A DNA stretch of 64,000 nt from Cymodocea nodosa (GCA_036874045.1 CM072347.1:4714501-4778500), one strand, 5' to 3'. Positions 1-10,815 are shown, counted from the first letter of the stretch. Numbers and translations are program-made. Notes: generated from the sequence alone by a model not told the origin.

Positions 1-2398
1 CATAGATCAAATGCTAGAAAAATTAGCAAGGCAAGAATATTTTTGTTTCTTAGATGGGTATTCAGGATATAACCAAGTCCTAGTAGCATTAGAGGATTAA
101 GAGAAAACAACTTTCACCTGTCCTAATGGAACTTATACTTTTAAGAGAATGTCATTCGGATTATGCAATGCACCAGCTACCTTTCAAAAGTGTATGTAAG
201 GCATATTCACTAGAATGATTGAAGATTTTTTAGAAATATTTATGGATGATTTTACTATTTATGGAACTTCATATGAAGTGTGTTTAAACAATTTAGACCA
301 AGTATTAAAACGCTGTGTGGAAAAAAGTATGGTTCTAAATTAGGAAAAATGTCACTTCATGGTTAAATAAGGAATAGTCTTGGCACATGTTTCAAAGAAG
401 AGGTTGGAAGTAGATAAAGCTAAAATAGAAGTAATTTCTAATCTACCAGAACCTAAATCAGTAAAAGATATTAGATCATTTCTAGGACATGCTGGATTTT
501 ATAGAAGATTTATTAAAGATTTTAGCAAAATAGCTAGACCTTTAACTAATCTATTAAAAGATGTCTCATTCAACTTTGATAAAAATTGCAAAGAAGTATT
601 TTTCAAGCTTAAAACTAACTTTATTTCAACTCCTATAATTCAAGCACCTGATTGGAGCCATCCATTTGAATTAATGTGTGATGCATCTGATTTTGCTGTA
701 GGAGTAGTGTTGGGACAGAAGATAGAAAAATATCCTAGAGTGATTCATTATGTAAGTAAAACCTTAAATGATGCTCAAGTTAATTACACAACTACTAAAA
801 AAGAGTTGTTAGCTGTTGCGTTTTCCTTAGAAAAGTTTAGATCATATCTGATTGGAGCTAAAGTGATAGTATACATGGATCATTCAACTTTAAAACACCT
901 AATAGTAAAGAAAGAGACCAAAACTAGATTGATCCGATGGATATTATTATTACAAGAATTTGATCTAGAAATTAAAGATAAAAAAAGTTGTGAGAATGTA
1001 GTAGCAGATCATTTATCAAGATTACAAATAAAAAATCAAATATTAAAATTAAGGATAATTTTCCTGATGAACAATTAATGACCATCAACACGATGCCTTG
1101 GTATGCAGACATAGTTAATTACTTAGTTACTGGTTTAACACCTAAGGATTGGAATAGACAGGATAAGAAATTGTTCTTTTCAAGAGTAAAGTATTACTAT
1201 TGGGAAGACCCATACTTATTTAAGAAATGTCCTGATCTGGTTTTAAGGAGGTGTGTTCCAGAAACTAAATATCAAAGCATATTGTCTTTCTGCCATGACC
1301 AAGCATGTGAAGAGCATTTTGGTTTAGGGAAAACTGCTACTAAAATTCTGCAATGTGGATTTTATTGGCCAACACTATTCAAAGATGCTCATAAATATTG
1401 CTTAAGTTGTTTAAGATGTCAACAACTAGGAAGAATATCAAAGAGAAATATGATGCCTCTTAATCCTATTGTTGAGGTTGAAATATTTGATGTGTGGGGA
1501 ATAGATTTTATGGGTCAATTTCCTATGTCTAATCAATTTAATTATATATTGTTGGAGGTGGATTATGTATCTAAATAGATAGAAGCTATTCCTACAAAAA
1601 CTAATGACAACAAAGTGGTAATACATTTTATAAGAATTAATATAATTACTAGATTTGGAATACTTAAAGCTATTATTAGTGATAAAGGAACTCATTTCTG
1701 TAATAGAAGTATTGAAGCCTTAATGAAGAAATATGGAGTAAATCACAAAATTGCAACATCATATCATCCGCAAACAAGTGGACAAGTAGAAAATGCAAAC
1801 AAACAAATTAAGTTAATCTTAGAAAAAGTAGTAAATTCTACTAGAACAGATTGGGCTAATAGATTGATAGATGCACTTTGGGCTTATAAAACTGCTTATA
1901 AGACAAGCTTAGGTATGTCACCTTTTAGGCTAGTATATGGAAAAAGTTGTCATTTACTACTTGAAATTGAACATAAAGTTTATTGGGCATTAAAAACTCT
2001 GAATACTAATTTAAATCAAGTTGTTTAGAATAGAAAAATACAATTGATTGAATTAGAAGAATTTAGGAATGTAGCTTATTCGAAAACTATAAGAGAAAAA
2101 GAGAAAATGAAGTTTTGGCATGACAAAAAGTTATTCCAAAAACCTTTAAAATAGGACAAGAAGTATATCTTTACATGACTAGACTCCATGACCATTTAGG
2201 AAAATTAAGATCTAGATGGACATGACCTTACATAGTTCGAAATATTTATCCCTATGTAGCTATTGAAATTGAAAATCCTAAAAATCAGAATATATTTAAA
2301 GTAAATAGACAAAGACTTAGATCTATTTTAAAGATACCAAAAAGTTCTTTTGGAATTATAGAAGAAGTAAGAACAGAGGACTACTTGAGCTTTAGTTA
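1..2398 (+). pseudogene. Athila-type pol fossil (RT, RNase H, integrase)
   Basis: Polyprotein that in the living family copies the RNA into DNA and inserts it into the host genome. RT begins at the window edge; the catalytic FMDD box is at about 239-250. RNase H follows from about 660 (LMCDASDF motif near 672). The integrase zinc finger (HHCC type, CHDQ...CLRC) lies at about 1290-1425. The core domain starts near 1495 with DVWGIDFMG, continues with ISDKGTHF near 1675, and has the [13 protein letters not shown] helix near 1770. The C-terminal part ends with the RLRSIL-like strand and an acidic tail. The wording of the integrase ([20 protein letters not shown]) is typical of Athila. The 5' end is outside the window. 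Broken, roughly ten breaks. The same gene is seen inverted at 28097-31650. Confidence 0.88.
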
Positions 2399-2439
2399 GT
2401 AAGAAATTTTCTAAATATATATATATATAGATATAAACC

Positions 2440-2760
2440 TTATTTAAACATAGTCACGGTTCAACCGAAAGAAATTATCAGTTTTATCGAAACATATATT
2501 AAAAGAAAAAAATCATTGCGATTCAACAGACAAGATCTATCAATTTGACTGAAACATAAAAACATAAAAAAATCTATATATATTAAGTAAAAATGTCAAT
2601 GTTACCGAAGTTTAGTATCGATTCAACTGATAGAGAAAAAAAGAAAATATTTAATTTTGGTTCAATCAAGGAATATAACGGTTTGACCAAAAAATTTTAA
2701 AATGTTGAAAAATTAAGAATCGATTAGACCGAAAATTCTTCGGTCTTGACCGAGGTAAAA
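2440..2760 (+). repeat. Degenerate CGGTT-GACCGAA motif array after integrase
   Basis: About ten loosely spaced short motifs of the kind CGGTTCAACCGAA, CGGTTTGACC and TCGGTCTTGACCGA, many of them partly palindromic, in AT-rich spacer between integrase and ORF3. The same array, inverted, occurs in element C at about 27740-28060, so it belongs to the family and is not a local accident. No coding capacity is seen. Confidence 0.6.
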
Positions 2761-2807
2761 AGTATTATTATATGTATTTTTATTAGATATAACTTTATGG
2801 AAAGTCT

Positions 2808-2956
2808 GTTGAGTTACACTTAATTCAACGAACTTATTCTGTTGAGTCTAGGATAAGTTAACGAACTTACCCCATTGAGTTAACTATAACTCAACAGAGT
2901 AGCATAGTTAAGTCCATGGACTTAGTCCGTGGAGTTAACCATAATTCCACGGATGA
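2808..2956 (+). repeat. Inverted-repeat array (GAGTTA/TAACTC type) upstream of ORF3
   Basis: Cluster of short inverted repeats: CTGTTGAGTTA, TTCAACGAA, CATTGAGTTAACTATAACTCAACAG, and CCGTGGAGTTAACCATAATTCCACGG. Several pairs could form hairpins with arms of 9 to 13 bp. The matching array in element C is at about 27540-27690. The remaining stretch 2957-3113 is a short leader with no feature I can support before the ORF3 start. Confidence 0.7.
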
Positions 2957-3113
2957 GAGAGCGAGAGTTTTGTGTGGGAAATAACCCGATTACCCACCTA
3001 AACTTAGAGCTTATTTATACTTAACTTAGGGTTTGGGGGCATTATCTGCAGAATCATTTAGAACTTAGACCAGTAGAGATCAGAGCGATTCCATTCCGTT
3101 GCGTAACTCCACG

Positions 3114-5360
3114 ATGAGGAAGATGACACCCAAGTTCTAGGAAAATGTAGTTGACACGTCAGAATTTCTTAAAGATTTAGAGAAATGGAACACAAGACAG
3201 AAAATAAGGAATACAACAAGGGAAAAAGTACTACAAAAGGTAGAATCTGACATTTTCTACTAGAGGAAAGTGTTAGTAGATTTGGGTATACAAATACCTC
3301 AGATTATGGAAACGAGAATAAAAGTAGCTATGGAAGTTGTTGTAAGTAGAGAGAGAAGAATCAGGCCAAATGACGAAGTTGCCCTAGAGCTAATCCAATG
3401 CAAGGCTAGATTATAGTTTTTATGAGAAATTGCTGGTTGTGCAAGGGGTGAAATTAGGCAGCAGCAACAAAGGAAAGAAAATGAAGAATAGGCAACTGAA
3501 GAACAAGAGAAGCCGATTCTTGAAAGACCTGTCCTTGAGGAACAACAGCCTAGACCTTTTGTTCCACCACTAAGGCCGTTAGAAAGAGCAGCAATTTTGG
3601 GGCCTTCTATTGAGGAAGAAATAAGAGAATTTCAAGAACTGATTCAAATTGGAAAAGACCAAGGAGAACTAGAAGAGTTGGCAGTAGCTATAGCACATCT
3701 GGTGTTTGATGTATGGTGCAAAAATAGGGCTATAGAAAAGTTGAAAGCCCAATACAAAATTAAAGTTGAACAGCATCAAGAAGCCACTACTAGACCTACT
3801 GCAAGAGGAGCTGAAGCTAGTCCTTCGAGACCAGTAATTATGGAAAAAGTTAAATAGGAAAAGCCAGTACCTGTGGCTCAAAGGCCTGTAGAGCCTATTT
3901 TTGTAGATTTAATCTCAAAAGAAGAAGAGAAAGACTAGGCACAATTAATCAAAAGAAGGAAAGGAAAAGAGATAGTGCTTGAACATCAAGAAGAGATTAA
4001 ATCTAAGATGCAAATATCAATAGGGCTTGTAGAGCTGATTTTTGTAAACCTACTACCCGATTCTGAGGATGAGCAGGAGCAGCAGCAGCAAGAGCAAAGA
4101 GAAGAAGAAAATCAAGTTGAAACTAATATGCAACCTGTACAAGCAGAAGAAACAGAAATTAGGGTAGAAGCTCATTTACCTATGACTCCATCCCAATCTG
4201 CCACAGAATTAGAAAGAACAGTGACAATGCAGATTGGTAGTCAGGAGGATGAAGAAAGAGAAGAAGCTGGACAAGAGCATATGGAACAAGGAAGGAATGA
4301 CACAACAGATTCCACTGAAGAGGGAGAAACTCTTCAGCAAATTTTGGAAAGCATTCAAGATAGAGTGGAGAGTTCTGCCAACTCTCCACCGTAGATAGAA
4401 GTAGAAGTAAAAATGCAGGAATCTTCGGAGCATTTTTAGCAAATTCAAGTTCAGCACACGGAAGAGGAAGTTCAAGAACAAACCCCTCTAGAGCAACAAA
4501 TTCACATTCCTGACCCGATTGAAACAATAGTTTTAAATGAAGTACACTTTTGGAGTTAGGAAGCATATAATAAATACCAAGAGATTAGGAGTTATGATAT
4601 CATTTATAGTAGACCAGTAAATTGGGACGGGATGCAAGAAATTAAGGATATATTTGAGTTCCAAGGTCTACTACAGTTTATTTCTCAACAGAGAGGGCAT
4701 GCAGTATATGAGAATCTAGTACCCTACTTTTATGCAAACTTAAGAGAAGGAGAAAGTGGATTAATTTCTAACGTGGAGCAAGCTGATGTACAGATAACAC
4801 CAGAGCTTCTCCACAACATTGTAGGATTGAAAAATGAAGGACTAGAAATTCTAGAAAGCACAACTGCAGTCGAGTGGATAGAACAGATCATAAAAGATTA
4901 TTTAGCTATCAATCCTGGTGTGCCATTATTAAATAGACTAAAGCACTTAAATGATAAAGCACACATGATAGCTCACATTTTAATTAAGAATGTCTACCAA
5001 CGACAAGGCCATGATATTGAATTAAGTCAGTTTGTCAAATGGGCCATATATGCAATTGTGAATAGAATTCAGATAAATTAGTCTGTAGTTTTTATCTCCA
5101 AGCTGAGAGCAGTAAAGAAGAAACTATTTTATAGAGATCTAATTCCATTGCTGATGGTGGATAGTATGGATTTCACGAAATGGACATCCAAAAGGATAAG
5201 ATCTAGAGCCATTTCCGTGAAAGAATATAGAAATTATGCCGCTGCAGAGATTGCTGAACCTTTTGGAAACATTATTGGAGCTATAGAGAGGACAAATCAA
5301 TTAGAGGAACAATTAGAAAAACTCTAGAAGGAAGTAGATGAACTTAGGAGAAAAGACTAA
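3114..5360 (+). pseudogene. Third ORF (ORF3, env-like slot) of Athila-like G1
   Basis: Large gene downstream of pol, opening at an ATG at 3114 and closing at 5360 (about 750 codons in length). The N-terminal half is charged and probably coiled coil, followed by a Glu/Gln-rich acidic stretch near 4060-4380. The part at about 4632-5240 is a conserved globular domain with FQGLLQF, ITPELL, GLKNEG and NRIQIN motifs. I see no signal peptide or transmembrane segment, so the name env-like describes position only. The domain resembles what databases call a putative plant transposon protein, a label I recall but could not check. The domain matches ORF3 of the copia elements D and E in this window. Broken, about ten breaks. 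Element C carries the other copy at 25124-27373. Confidence 0.75.
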
Positions 5361-5814
5361 ATTGTATTGTTCGTCTACATGTATATATTTGTATGAAAAA
5401 TATCTGATTGATTGTAATGTAAACTATTCATATAAATGAATGTATGTTTTTCAGATGTTTTTGCATTCGTGTTTGAGAATGATGTAATGGATGAACTATC
5501 TTGAATATTATATAATTGTTTGAACAAGATGCAAGATTGTTTAAAAGATATACAAATTTGCTGAATGATAGGATTAAATGCAAAATAACTGGTTAATGCC
5601 TGAAAATATCTACATGCTGCAAAGTAAAATGTAAATTCTGCATAACATGAAATGAACTGCAAGTTAAATATTCATATAATGTTCAGATTTAAATGATTTT
5701 TAAATAGAACACTTCATTAATGACATGTATTTAACTTAATTTAAGTTGACAAAATGCAGGAGAGAAAAAAATATAGAAGTTAATACGAGGAGTAAGTTTT
5801 AGAAATTTTCTTAA
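5361..5814. other. AT-rich spacer between ORF3 and unit 1
   Basis: No gene, LTR end, primer site or convincing polypurine tract could be recognised. There is one purine-rich run at about 5757-5785 (GGAGAGAAAAAAATATAGAAG-like), which might be a decayed polypurine tract. This stretch is the only observed link between the Athila ORF3 and the gag plus F-box unit, so it matters for deciding whether the two form one element. Confidence 0.5.
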
Positions 5815-6010
5815 TGTTAACTCAACGAAGTAAGTTTGTTGAGTTAACCTTAACTCCATGAGGTCAATAATATAATATAAGGTCATTCCGTTGAGTTATA
5901 GATAACTCAACGAAGTTAGTCTGTGGAGATAGCAACAGTAACCGAAGCTAGTCCATTGAGTTAATTGTAACTCAACGAGGTTAGTTCATGGATTAAGCTA
6001 AACAGTTATT
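5815..6010 (+). repeat. Inverted-repeat array upstream of the unit 1 gag
   Basis: At least six GAGTTA/TAACTC half-sites, for example TTAACTCAACGAAG with TTGTTGAGTTAACC, CCGTTGAGTTATAGATAACTCAACG, and CCATTGAGTTAATTGTAACTCAACG. The right end of the same array is kept in unit 2 (from 56424). Confidence 0.7.
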
Positions 6011-6083
6011 CTTTAAGCCACAAACGAAACTTTGTGGGTTTAGCGATTACTGAAAATTTGAAATTAGAAGTGGCACACTTACC

Positions 6084-6093
6084 TATAAAAATA
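6084..6093 (+). promoter_or_regulatory. TATA-like box upstream of the unit 1 gag
   Basis: TATAAAAATA inside the conserved stretch ACCTATAAAAATAGGAA, about 260 bp before the gag ATG. It is kept in unit 2 at 56542-56551 although surrounding bases have drifted. This is a candidate core promoter for the gag/F-box transcript. No transcript evidence is available here. Confidence 0.45.
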
Positions 6094-6298
6094 GGAACCA
6101 CACTACACGCTACAAGACATGTTCTTGCAACGAGATTCATATACTTTATGGACGTGCATTATAAATATAGAACAGAATGTTACTTACGAGTTACTAGTAC
6201 TTGTGGAAGAAAAGGAAATTCGTTGGGGAACTGGAAGGAGAAGCAGCTGATTCAACTTCATCTATCACCAACTATTTACTGAATATAAAGCTTCAGAT

Positions 6299-6307
6299 TG
6301 GTATGTA
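6299..6307 (+). promoter_or_regulatory. Candidate 5' splice site before gag
   Basis: G|GTATGTAATTAAT, a good plant donor with GT at 6301, 44 bp upstream of the gag ATG. Unit 2 has the same element with GT at 56759. Paired with the acceptor-like site at 7880-7881, it would remove gag as an intron of about 1.6 kb and place the F-box ORF first on the mRNA. Spliced expression of a downstream gene is known for LTR elements with a third ORF; here it is inferred. Confidence 0.4.
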
Positions 6308-6344
6308 ATTAATCTTCTGCTATTTTACTTTATGTTAAGAGTTT

Positions 6345-7690
6345 ATGAGCACATGGATTCGTTCTCCTAGCACTAAACGATTAGTAAGAACACCTACATA
6401 GGATTATTCAACATAGAGATGTACTGAAATATTTTCTGAATTGGACTTTAACAAAATCCTTAGGGGTGTAGCTAACCTTTCTTTAAAAGAGAGCGAAGAT
6501 ATGGCTGCTCTAGTAGAGAAACCATTAGGGGAAATTTTGTATCCTGAATTAGTTGATGAACCTTCATGTATTCGATTGCCAAACTTTGAGGGAGATAGGT
6601 TTGAATTGAAATCTAATTATATTAGTCAATTGCCACATTTTCATGGATTAGAAAGAGAGGATGCCTATTATTTCCTTAGAGAATTTAACGAAGTTTGTCA
6701 AATGATGAAAATGTCGAACATAAACTTAGATATATCCCTTTTGCTTTAAAAGACACAGCTAAGAGATGGTTATATACTCTATCGCTTCATTCAATTTCTA
6801 CATGGACTAAATTTTACCCTATTTTTCTGGAAAAATATTATCCAACACATCAAACAATTAAAAAGAAAAAGGAAATATTAATGTGTAGCAAAAAACAGGG
6901 AGAATCATTCTGGAAATATTTTGAAAGATTTAAAGATTTACTAACTCAATGTCCACATCATGTAATGATTACAACACAATTAATAGGTATAATTTATGAA
7001 GGCATAGATGTTTCAACGAAATCTTTATTAGAATCTACTTATCAGAATGGATTTTTAAAACCATGTAGTGAAGAAGCATATGCATATTTAGAAAACTTTG
7101 CAAAAAGAACAACACAGTGGGAAAACTCAGCTAAAGCTATTATAGATAAAAGAATATTGCCAAGGGGAATGCATGAAATAGATTCAAGCACTATGCTTGA
7201 AGTTAAATTAACTGAATTAACAAAGAAAATAGAAGAGTTATCATTAAATCAAAAGCTAGTAGAAAAGAATGTAAACTTTAATGATCTAGATATTATTTAT
7301 GCTACAAACTAGAAAGATAACTTTGGAAATTCTTATAACCCTAATTAGAGAAATCACCCAAATTTATCTTGGAGAAACAACAATTTCCAAGGAGGAGAAA
7401 ATATAAATGAGAAAAATATAAGTTATGAAGCTTTAATTGAACAAGGATCTAGAATAGAGAAATTAGAAAAGATAATGCAATAATTAAACAACCATCTAGA
7501 TCTTGTATTTGGAAATGCTGCAATTCAAAATCAAAATATAAATAGAAATATACCCCCTAGACAAAAGGAATCAATGGAAGTTAGACCTACTGGAGGATTG
7601 CCAATGCAAGCAGTACCTAACCCTGTCAACAAAACTGTTAATGAAATTAATACCTCCTCTAGGAGGGTAGCTGAATTAAATAGTATAATT
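6345..7690 (+). pseudogene. Athila-type gag fossil of unit 1
   Basis: Capsid/nucleocapsid polyprotein gene. It opens with ATG at 6345 (MSTWIRSPSTKR). The family signature LPNFEGDRFELKSNYISQLPHFHG is at about 6576-6650, followed by the ED-YYFLREFNEVC helix. The retrotransposon gag domain runs through about 7240 (WTKFYPIFLEKYYP, FWKYFERFKDLLTQCPHH). The tail carries an FGNSYNP and LSWRNN-type segment near 7320-7380, a short coiled coil (SRIEKLEKI), and a GGLPMQAVPNP segment near 7590. No CCHC knuckle is seen, nor the CITLRSG gag-pol linker found in element C. The best match in the window is unit 2 (56803-58140). Broken, a few breaks. Confidence 0.85.
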
Positions 7691-7780
7691 GAAGTAATTA
7701 TGAATTATATAGTAAGTAGAAAAATATTAAAAAAAATAGTAAGTTTAATTATAGTTTGTAGTATCGTAGAGTTATTACTT

Positions 7781-7807
7781 AACTCAACGAACTTAGTCCG
7801 TTGAGTT
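7781..7807 (+). repeat. Hairpin between gag and F-box ORF, unit 1
   Basis: AACTCAACG and CGTTGAGTT form 9-bp perfect arms around a 9-nt loop. The unit 2 counterpart at 58254-58280 has perfect 12-bp arms. Followed by a second pair (TAACTCCACGAGG). Confidence 0.7.
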
Positions 7808-7849
7808 ATGACCTAACTCCACGAGGGTGTGAAGTAGCTATGTTAATTT

Positions 7850-7881
7850 TGACTCTGTTAATTTTTGTTTATGTTATACAG
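7850..7881 (+). promoter_or_regulatory. Candidate 3' splice site before the F-box ORF
   Basis: A T-rich tract ending in GTTATACAG with AG at 7880-7881, 11 bp before the F-box ATG at 7893. It is identical in its last bases in unit 2 (AG at 58353-58354). Its distance to the ATG and conservation in both copies fit an acceptor that exposes the F-box ORF as the first ORF of a spliced mRNA. This is inference. Confidence 0.45.
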
Positions 7882-7892
7882 AATCACAACTG

Positions 7893-9027
7893 ATGGAATT
7901 GATGAAATTACCACTAGATGCACTGAGGGAAGTACTGAGTAACCTGTCAGCTAAAGATCTATGCAGATTGTGTTGTGTATCAAAGGAAATCAAAGACTAT
8001 GTCAGAGAAAAATATTTTCATAGACTACAAGCTGCAAAAATGACTAAGATTAGAGATGGATTTTTATGGAAGTCATTTAATCGTAGTTCAATCAGCTATG
8101 AATATTTGAATATGAAAGAAACTGTTGGAATTCCACCTAATACATTAGAAGGAATAGATCATATTATGGGGATGGATGAAGGATTAATTATATACAGAAC
8201 CAAACCAAGGTATGCAATTCTATTACCAGACATTTTGATTAGAAATCCTATCACAAGAGAAGAATGAAACATAGGAAGGCCTAATAGATATGAAGTACCA
8301 ATTGAAAATTGTGGGTTAGCTTTAATATTTTATGATAAAAATTTGACCATTCCTAAAAAATTATATTATTGGAGACCAACTGGAAATTGGGATGAAGATT
8401 TATGCTTAAGTGTATAATTTTTTGAATTGATCTTGGACTGAAAATACTATGATATATCTAGGACAGAAAGCATTAATTAAAAGCATACATGTCATACTTG
8501 ATGGATATATATATCTAGTCACAGATATATCAATTGCATTTAGATATGATTTATACATAGTAAGCATAGACAATTATGATGACTTTGTAGAAATATTGCC
8601 TATACCGAGTGATATAGCTAAACCACCATCTTCAGAATATGATCAAATTCAGTTAGGAATGTGGTATAATGAATATGATGATCCTACTTTATGTCTGATA
8701 AGATAGTGGGATGAATTGAGGACATTTCAAATATGGATTATGAAAGACCGAAATGAATGGAAGTGAGAAGAAGAATATATTGAAATAGATGTAGAAATAG
8801 AAACAGCTACATTATCTTGAAATAGAAGAGGATCCCTTTTTGCATTTCATTTCATTAATGGTAATACACTTATATTTAGTATTGATAACATACTATAAGT
8901 TTACAAGCTAAAAAGGAAAGCAAACTGCATTAAAACAGAATTAATAGCAAGAAGAATTATGGCTAAAAAGTTTGCATGGACTGACATGTTTATTCCATTT
9001 GTTATTACTTTTCAATCATGTTTTTAA
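7893..9027 (+). pseudogene. F-box protein ORF carried by unit 1
   Basis: F-box proteins are substrate receptors of SCF ubiquitin ligases; the F-box binds SKP1 and the C-terminal part selects the target. The ORF opens MELMKLPLDALREVL and continues SNLSAKDLCRLCCVSKEIKDYV, a clear F-box over residues 5-45. A C-terminal F-box-associated-like region follows: GIDHIMGMDEGL, ILIRNPITREE near residue 118, DGYIYLV near residue 208, and a VYKLKRK strand close to the end. The full length is about 378 residues, usual for plant F-box/FBA proteins. It lies between a retroelement gag and the element's 3' purine tract and LTR, and unit 2 has a second copy in the same place, so it is cargo of the element. This copy is broken, with several breaks. 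The host parent gene is not in the window. Confidence 0.8.
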
Positions 9028-9480
9028 ACTATGATTCTATGCTTTTAATGTTGTGTGTATTCTACATTTTTTTAGAAAAAGGAAAAGAAAAAAAAAATTT
9101 GTTTTAGTTTTATTCTATAAGAAAAACAAAATATCAATCCAGTTTATTGGTATCTATTCTGGGAAACCAATTGGCTTGCTTGTGAGCCACCAAAGGCATA
9201 GAAGCCTAGGTTCCACACAAGACACTGATTTAACAAGTTATGTTGTTATATATTCTGCTTTTATTTGTGAATGAAAAGTTTTTCAGAATCAAAAATTGGA
9301 AGATATTGAAGGAGATACAAAAGGACAAGGTATGTAATTGATTACTTATCTTGAATTTACATTTAAACTCAGTTCTTGGAGTTATTCATTAACTCTACAA
9401 ATTAAGTTTGTTGAGTTAGGTGCTAAGTCAACGAAACAATATTCATGCCTGCTACAATTACTATATTTATTGTAAAATCT
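9028..9480 (+). other. 3' flank of F-box ORF, noncoding
   Basis: AT-rich noncoding DNA also present in unit 2 (59503-59907). It holds a short conserved block (GGCTTGCTTGTGAGCC and AGGTTCCACACAAGACAC, about 9172-9225), a donor-like GGTATGTAATTGATTAC near 9329, and GAGTTA/TAACTC half-sites at about 9383-9440. I see no gene in it. Confidence 0.5.
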
Positions 9481-9522
9481 TTTACATTGAGGACAATGCA
9501 AAATGTAGGTATGGGGGGGAGG
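9481..9522 (+). promoter_or_regulatory. Athila-style internal purine tract
   Basis: ACATTGAGGACAATG followed by TAGGTATGGGGGGGAGG. A GAGGACAATG block plus a G-rich purine run is a familiar mark downstream of the coding region in Athila and related plant gypsy elements, where it may act as an additional polypurine primer. It is conserved in unit 2 at 59908-59950. Here it follows the F-box ORF, which therefore sits where pol and later genes would be in an autonomous element. Confidence 0.6.
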
Positions 9523-9814
9523 TAATTAAAGTAACAGCCATGTAATTTTGTTAATTAGAGGAATTAGAATGGTACTACAAAAGTTCTGTGGAAATTGAAA
9601 ATTTTTTTTATGAATTTGGTGTAACTATCCGATAATTGAAACTGTAAAATTTTTAAAAACTGTAACTGCTTGAATGTTATATAAGATGCTATAGAATTTT
9701 ACTATTCACACAAATCTAGATATAGTATCTTATGTTTTTGCTGAATTTTATGAGTTTAACATTTTCACAATTTTAAAAAGAAATCAAAATGCTTAACTAA
9801 AACTCAGTAAATTA

Positions 9815-10670
9815 TCTAAAATCCTAGAAGAGCTGAAATGTTGATTTTTGGATTAAATGAAATACATATGATCAAGGATACATTTAATTTGAGTGATTAA
9901 ACTTGTAGAATGATTTATGTGTAGATCTTATTAAACTACAGAAAAAGTATGAGCTTATTGATATGGATTCATATTTTTAGTAAATAATAGAAGCAGGACT
10001 ATATGAGATTTTTGTTTTATTGCATTTGTATTATTGAAATACGTATATATACTGTGAATGTTTGAAAAAAAAAAAAAAAAACTTTGAGAGTTTATTGACT
10101 TGTTTAATCACGAGCCTTTTGTACTTGAGTAGATAAGTATGTAAGGATTGTTGACTTGAAAAAGGACTCTTTAAATCTAGCAACCTAAGATCTTGATCAG
10201 ATTTGGGATTGTTGATTGAAAGTTCGATACATGGGTACACTAGAAAGCTCTTGTATGATTCAAGCTTGTCAAATTAACTTTTAAAGTACAAATATGCATA
10301 TACTGTTCTGAAAAGATACAAGTGTTTTGTGAAATACAGATATCTTTTGAATCAAGTATATTTTCTGTTATCTAAAATTGCTGAAGTATGAATCTAGAAT
10401 AGACTTTTGAAGTTGTTTATTTGAGATACAATTCTTTATTCTACTTGTCTTAATCATATTGAATTGGATTGTGTTTTGATTCGTATGTAGTTGAAATTTA
10501 TTCTGGAAATCATATTGGAAAATTTAGGATGACAGATGCTGAAAAGAAGAAAAAAAATGATAATATAATTAACACCTATGTGATGCTGATGTATTTTGTA
10601 TGTAATTTACATATGTTCTAAATATATTTGCAGTTTGAAGAGGAGAAAATAATGTTAAAACAGATTACTG
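9815..10670 (+). other. Conserved noncoding module, unit 1 copy
   Basis: Noncoding block of about 0.85 kb that recurs in unit 2 (60270-61110) and, in the same sense relative to its host element, between pol and ORF3 of the copia elements D (37280-38125) and E (48340-49185). The best conserved core is at about 10083-10275 and includes CCTTTTGTACTTGAG, AGATAAGTATGTAAGGATTG, CATGGGTACACTAGAAAGC and TTGTATGATTCAAGC. An A-tract of 17 bases at 10064-10080 sits just before the core. No ORF of note in either strand. Bases 9523-9814 and 10671-10795 on its sides are AT-rich, with nothing I recognise. Confidence 0.75.
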
Positions 10671-10795
10671 AAACATATAGAATATCGATATAGTTATCTA
10701 AATTTATGTATTCTAAAGAAGAACGAAGTGAAGAATTAATTCTAGCACTTTAGAAAGACCAACTAGTTAGATCTTAGTTTGCTAAGGGACTAGCA

Positions 10796-10815
10796 AAATT
10801 TAAGTATGGGGGAAG
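10796..10815 (+). promoter_or_regulatory. Polypurine tract of unit 1
   Basis: AAATTTAAGTATGGGGGAAG directly before the LTR start TGTTTAG. The TTTAAGT-TGGGGG form is typical of Athila-group 3' polypurine tracts, the primer for plus-strand DNA. The same tract occurs at 61236-61255. Confidence 0.75.

Larger units (their letters stand above)
1..5800 (+). mobile_element. Athila-like Ty3/gypsy element G1 (pol and ORF3 part)
   Basis: Part of a Ty3/gypsy LTR retrotransposon of the Athila lineage on the plus strand, entered in the middle of reverse transcriptase at the window edge. In order it shows RT, RNase H, integrase, a repeat-rich noncoding gap, and a large third ORF in the position where Athila elements carry their env-like gene. 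A second, oppositely oriented copy of the same family (element C) lies at 25083-32527 and confirms the order. The element is broken, with many breaks through both genes. No 3' LTR is seen directly after ORF3. The sequence instead runs into unit 1, which has its own gag. Its right limit is therefore uncertain. Confidence 0.85.

Noticed and set aside
3669-4566. Minus-strand reading frames across ORF3 of G1
   Set aside because: They are antisense shadows of the Glu/Gln-rich ORF3 and have no recognisable domain.
3114-5360. Calling ORF3 a true envelope gene
   Set aside because: No signal peptide, membrane anchor or cysteine pattern is visible; only its position matches the env-like slot.
9141-9185. 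GGTATCTATTCTGGGAAACCAATTGG as a second Athila primer site after the F-box ORF
   Set aside because: It resembles the primer-site pattern only loosely, and no LTR end precedes it; the F-box ORF lies directly upstream in both units.
9325-10634. A second intron spanning the module (GGTATGT near 9329 to TTTGCAG at 10634)
   Set aside because: The acceptor dinucleotide context is not kept in unit 2, and in D and E the same place is a polypurine-like tract, so a purine tract explains it better.
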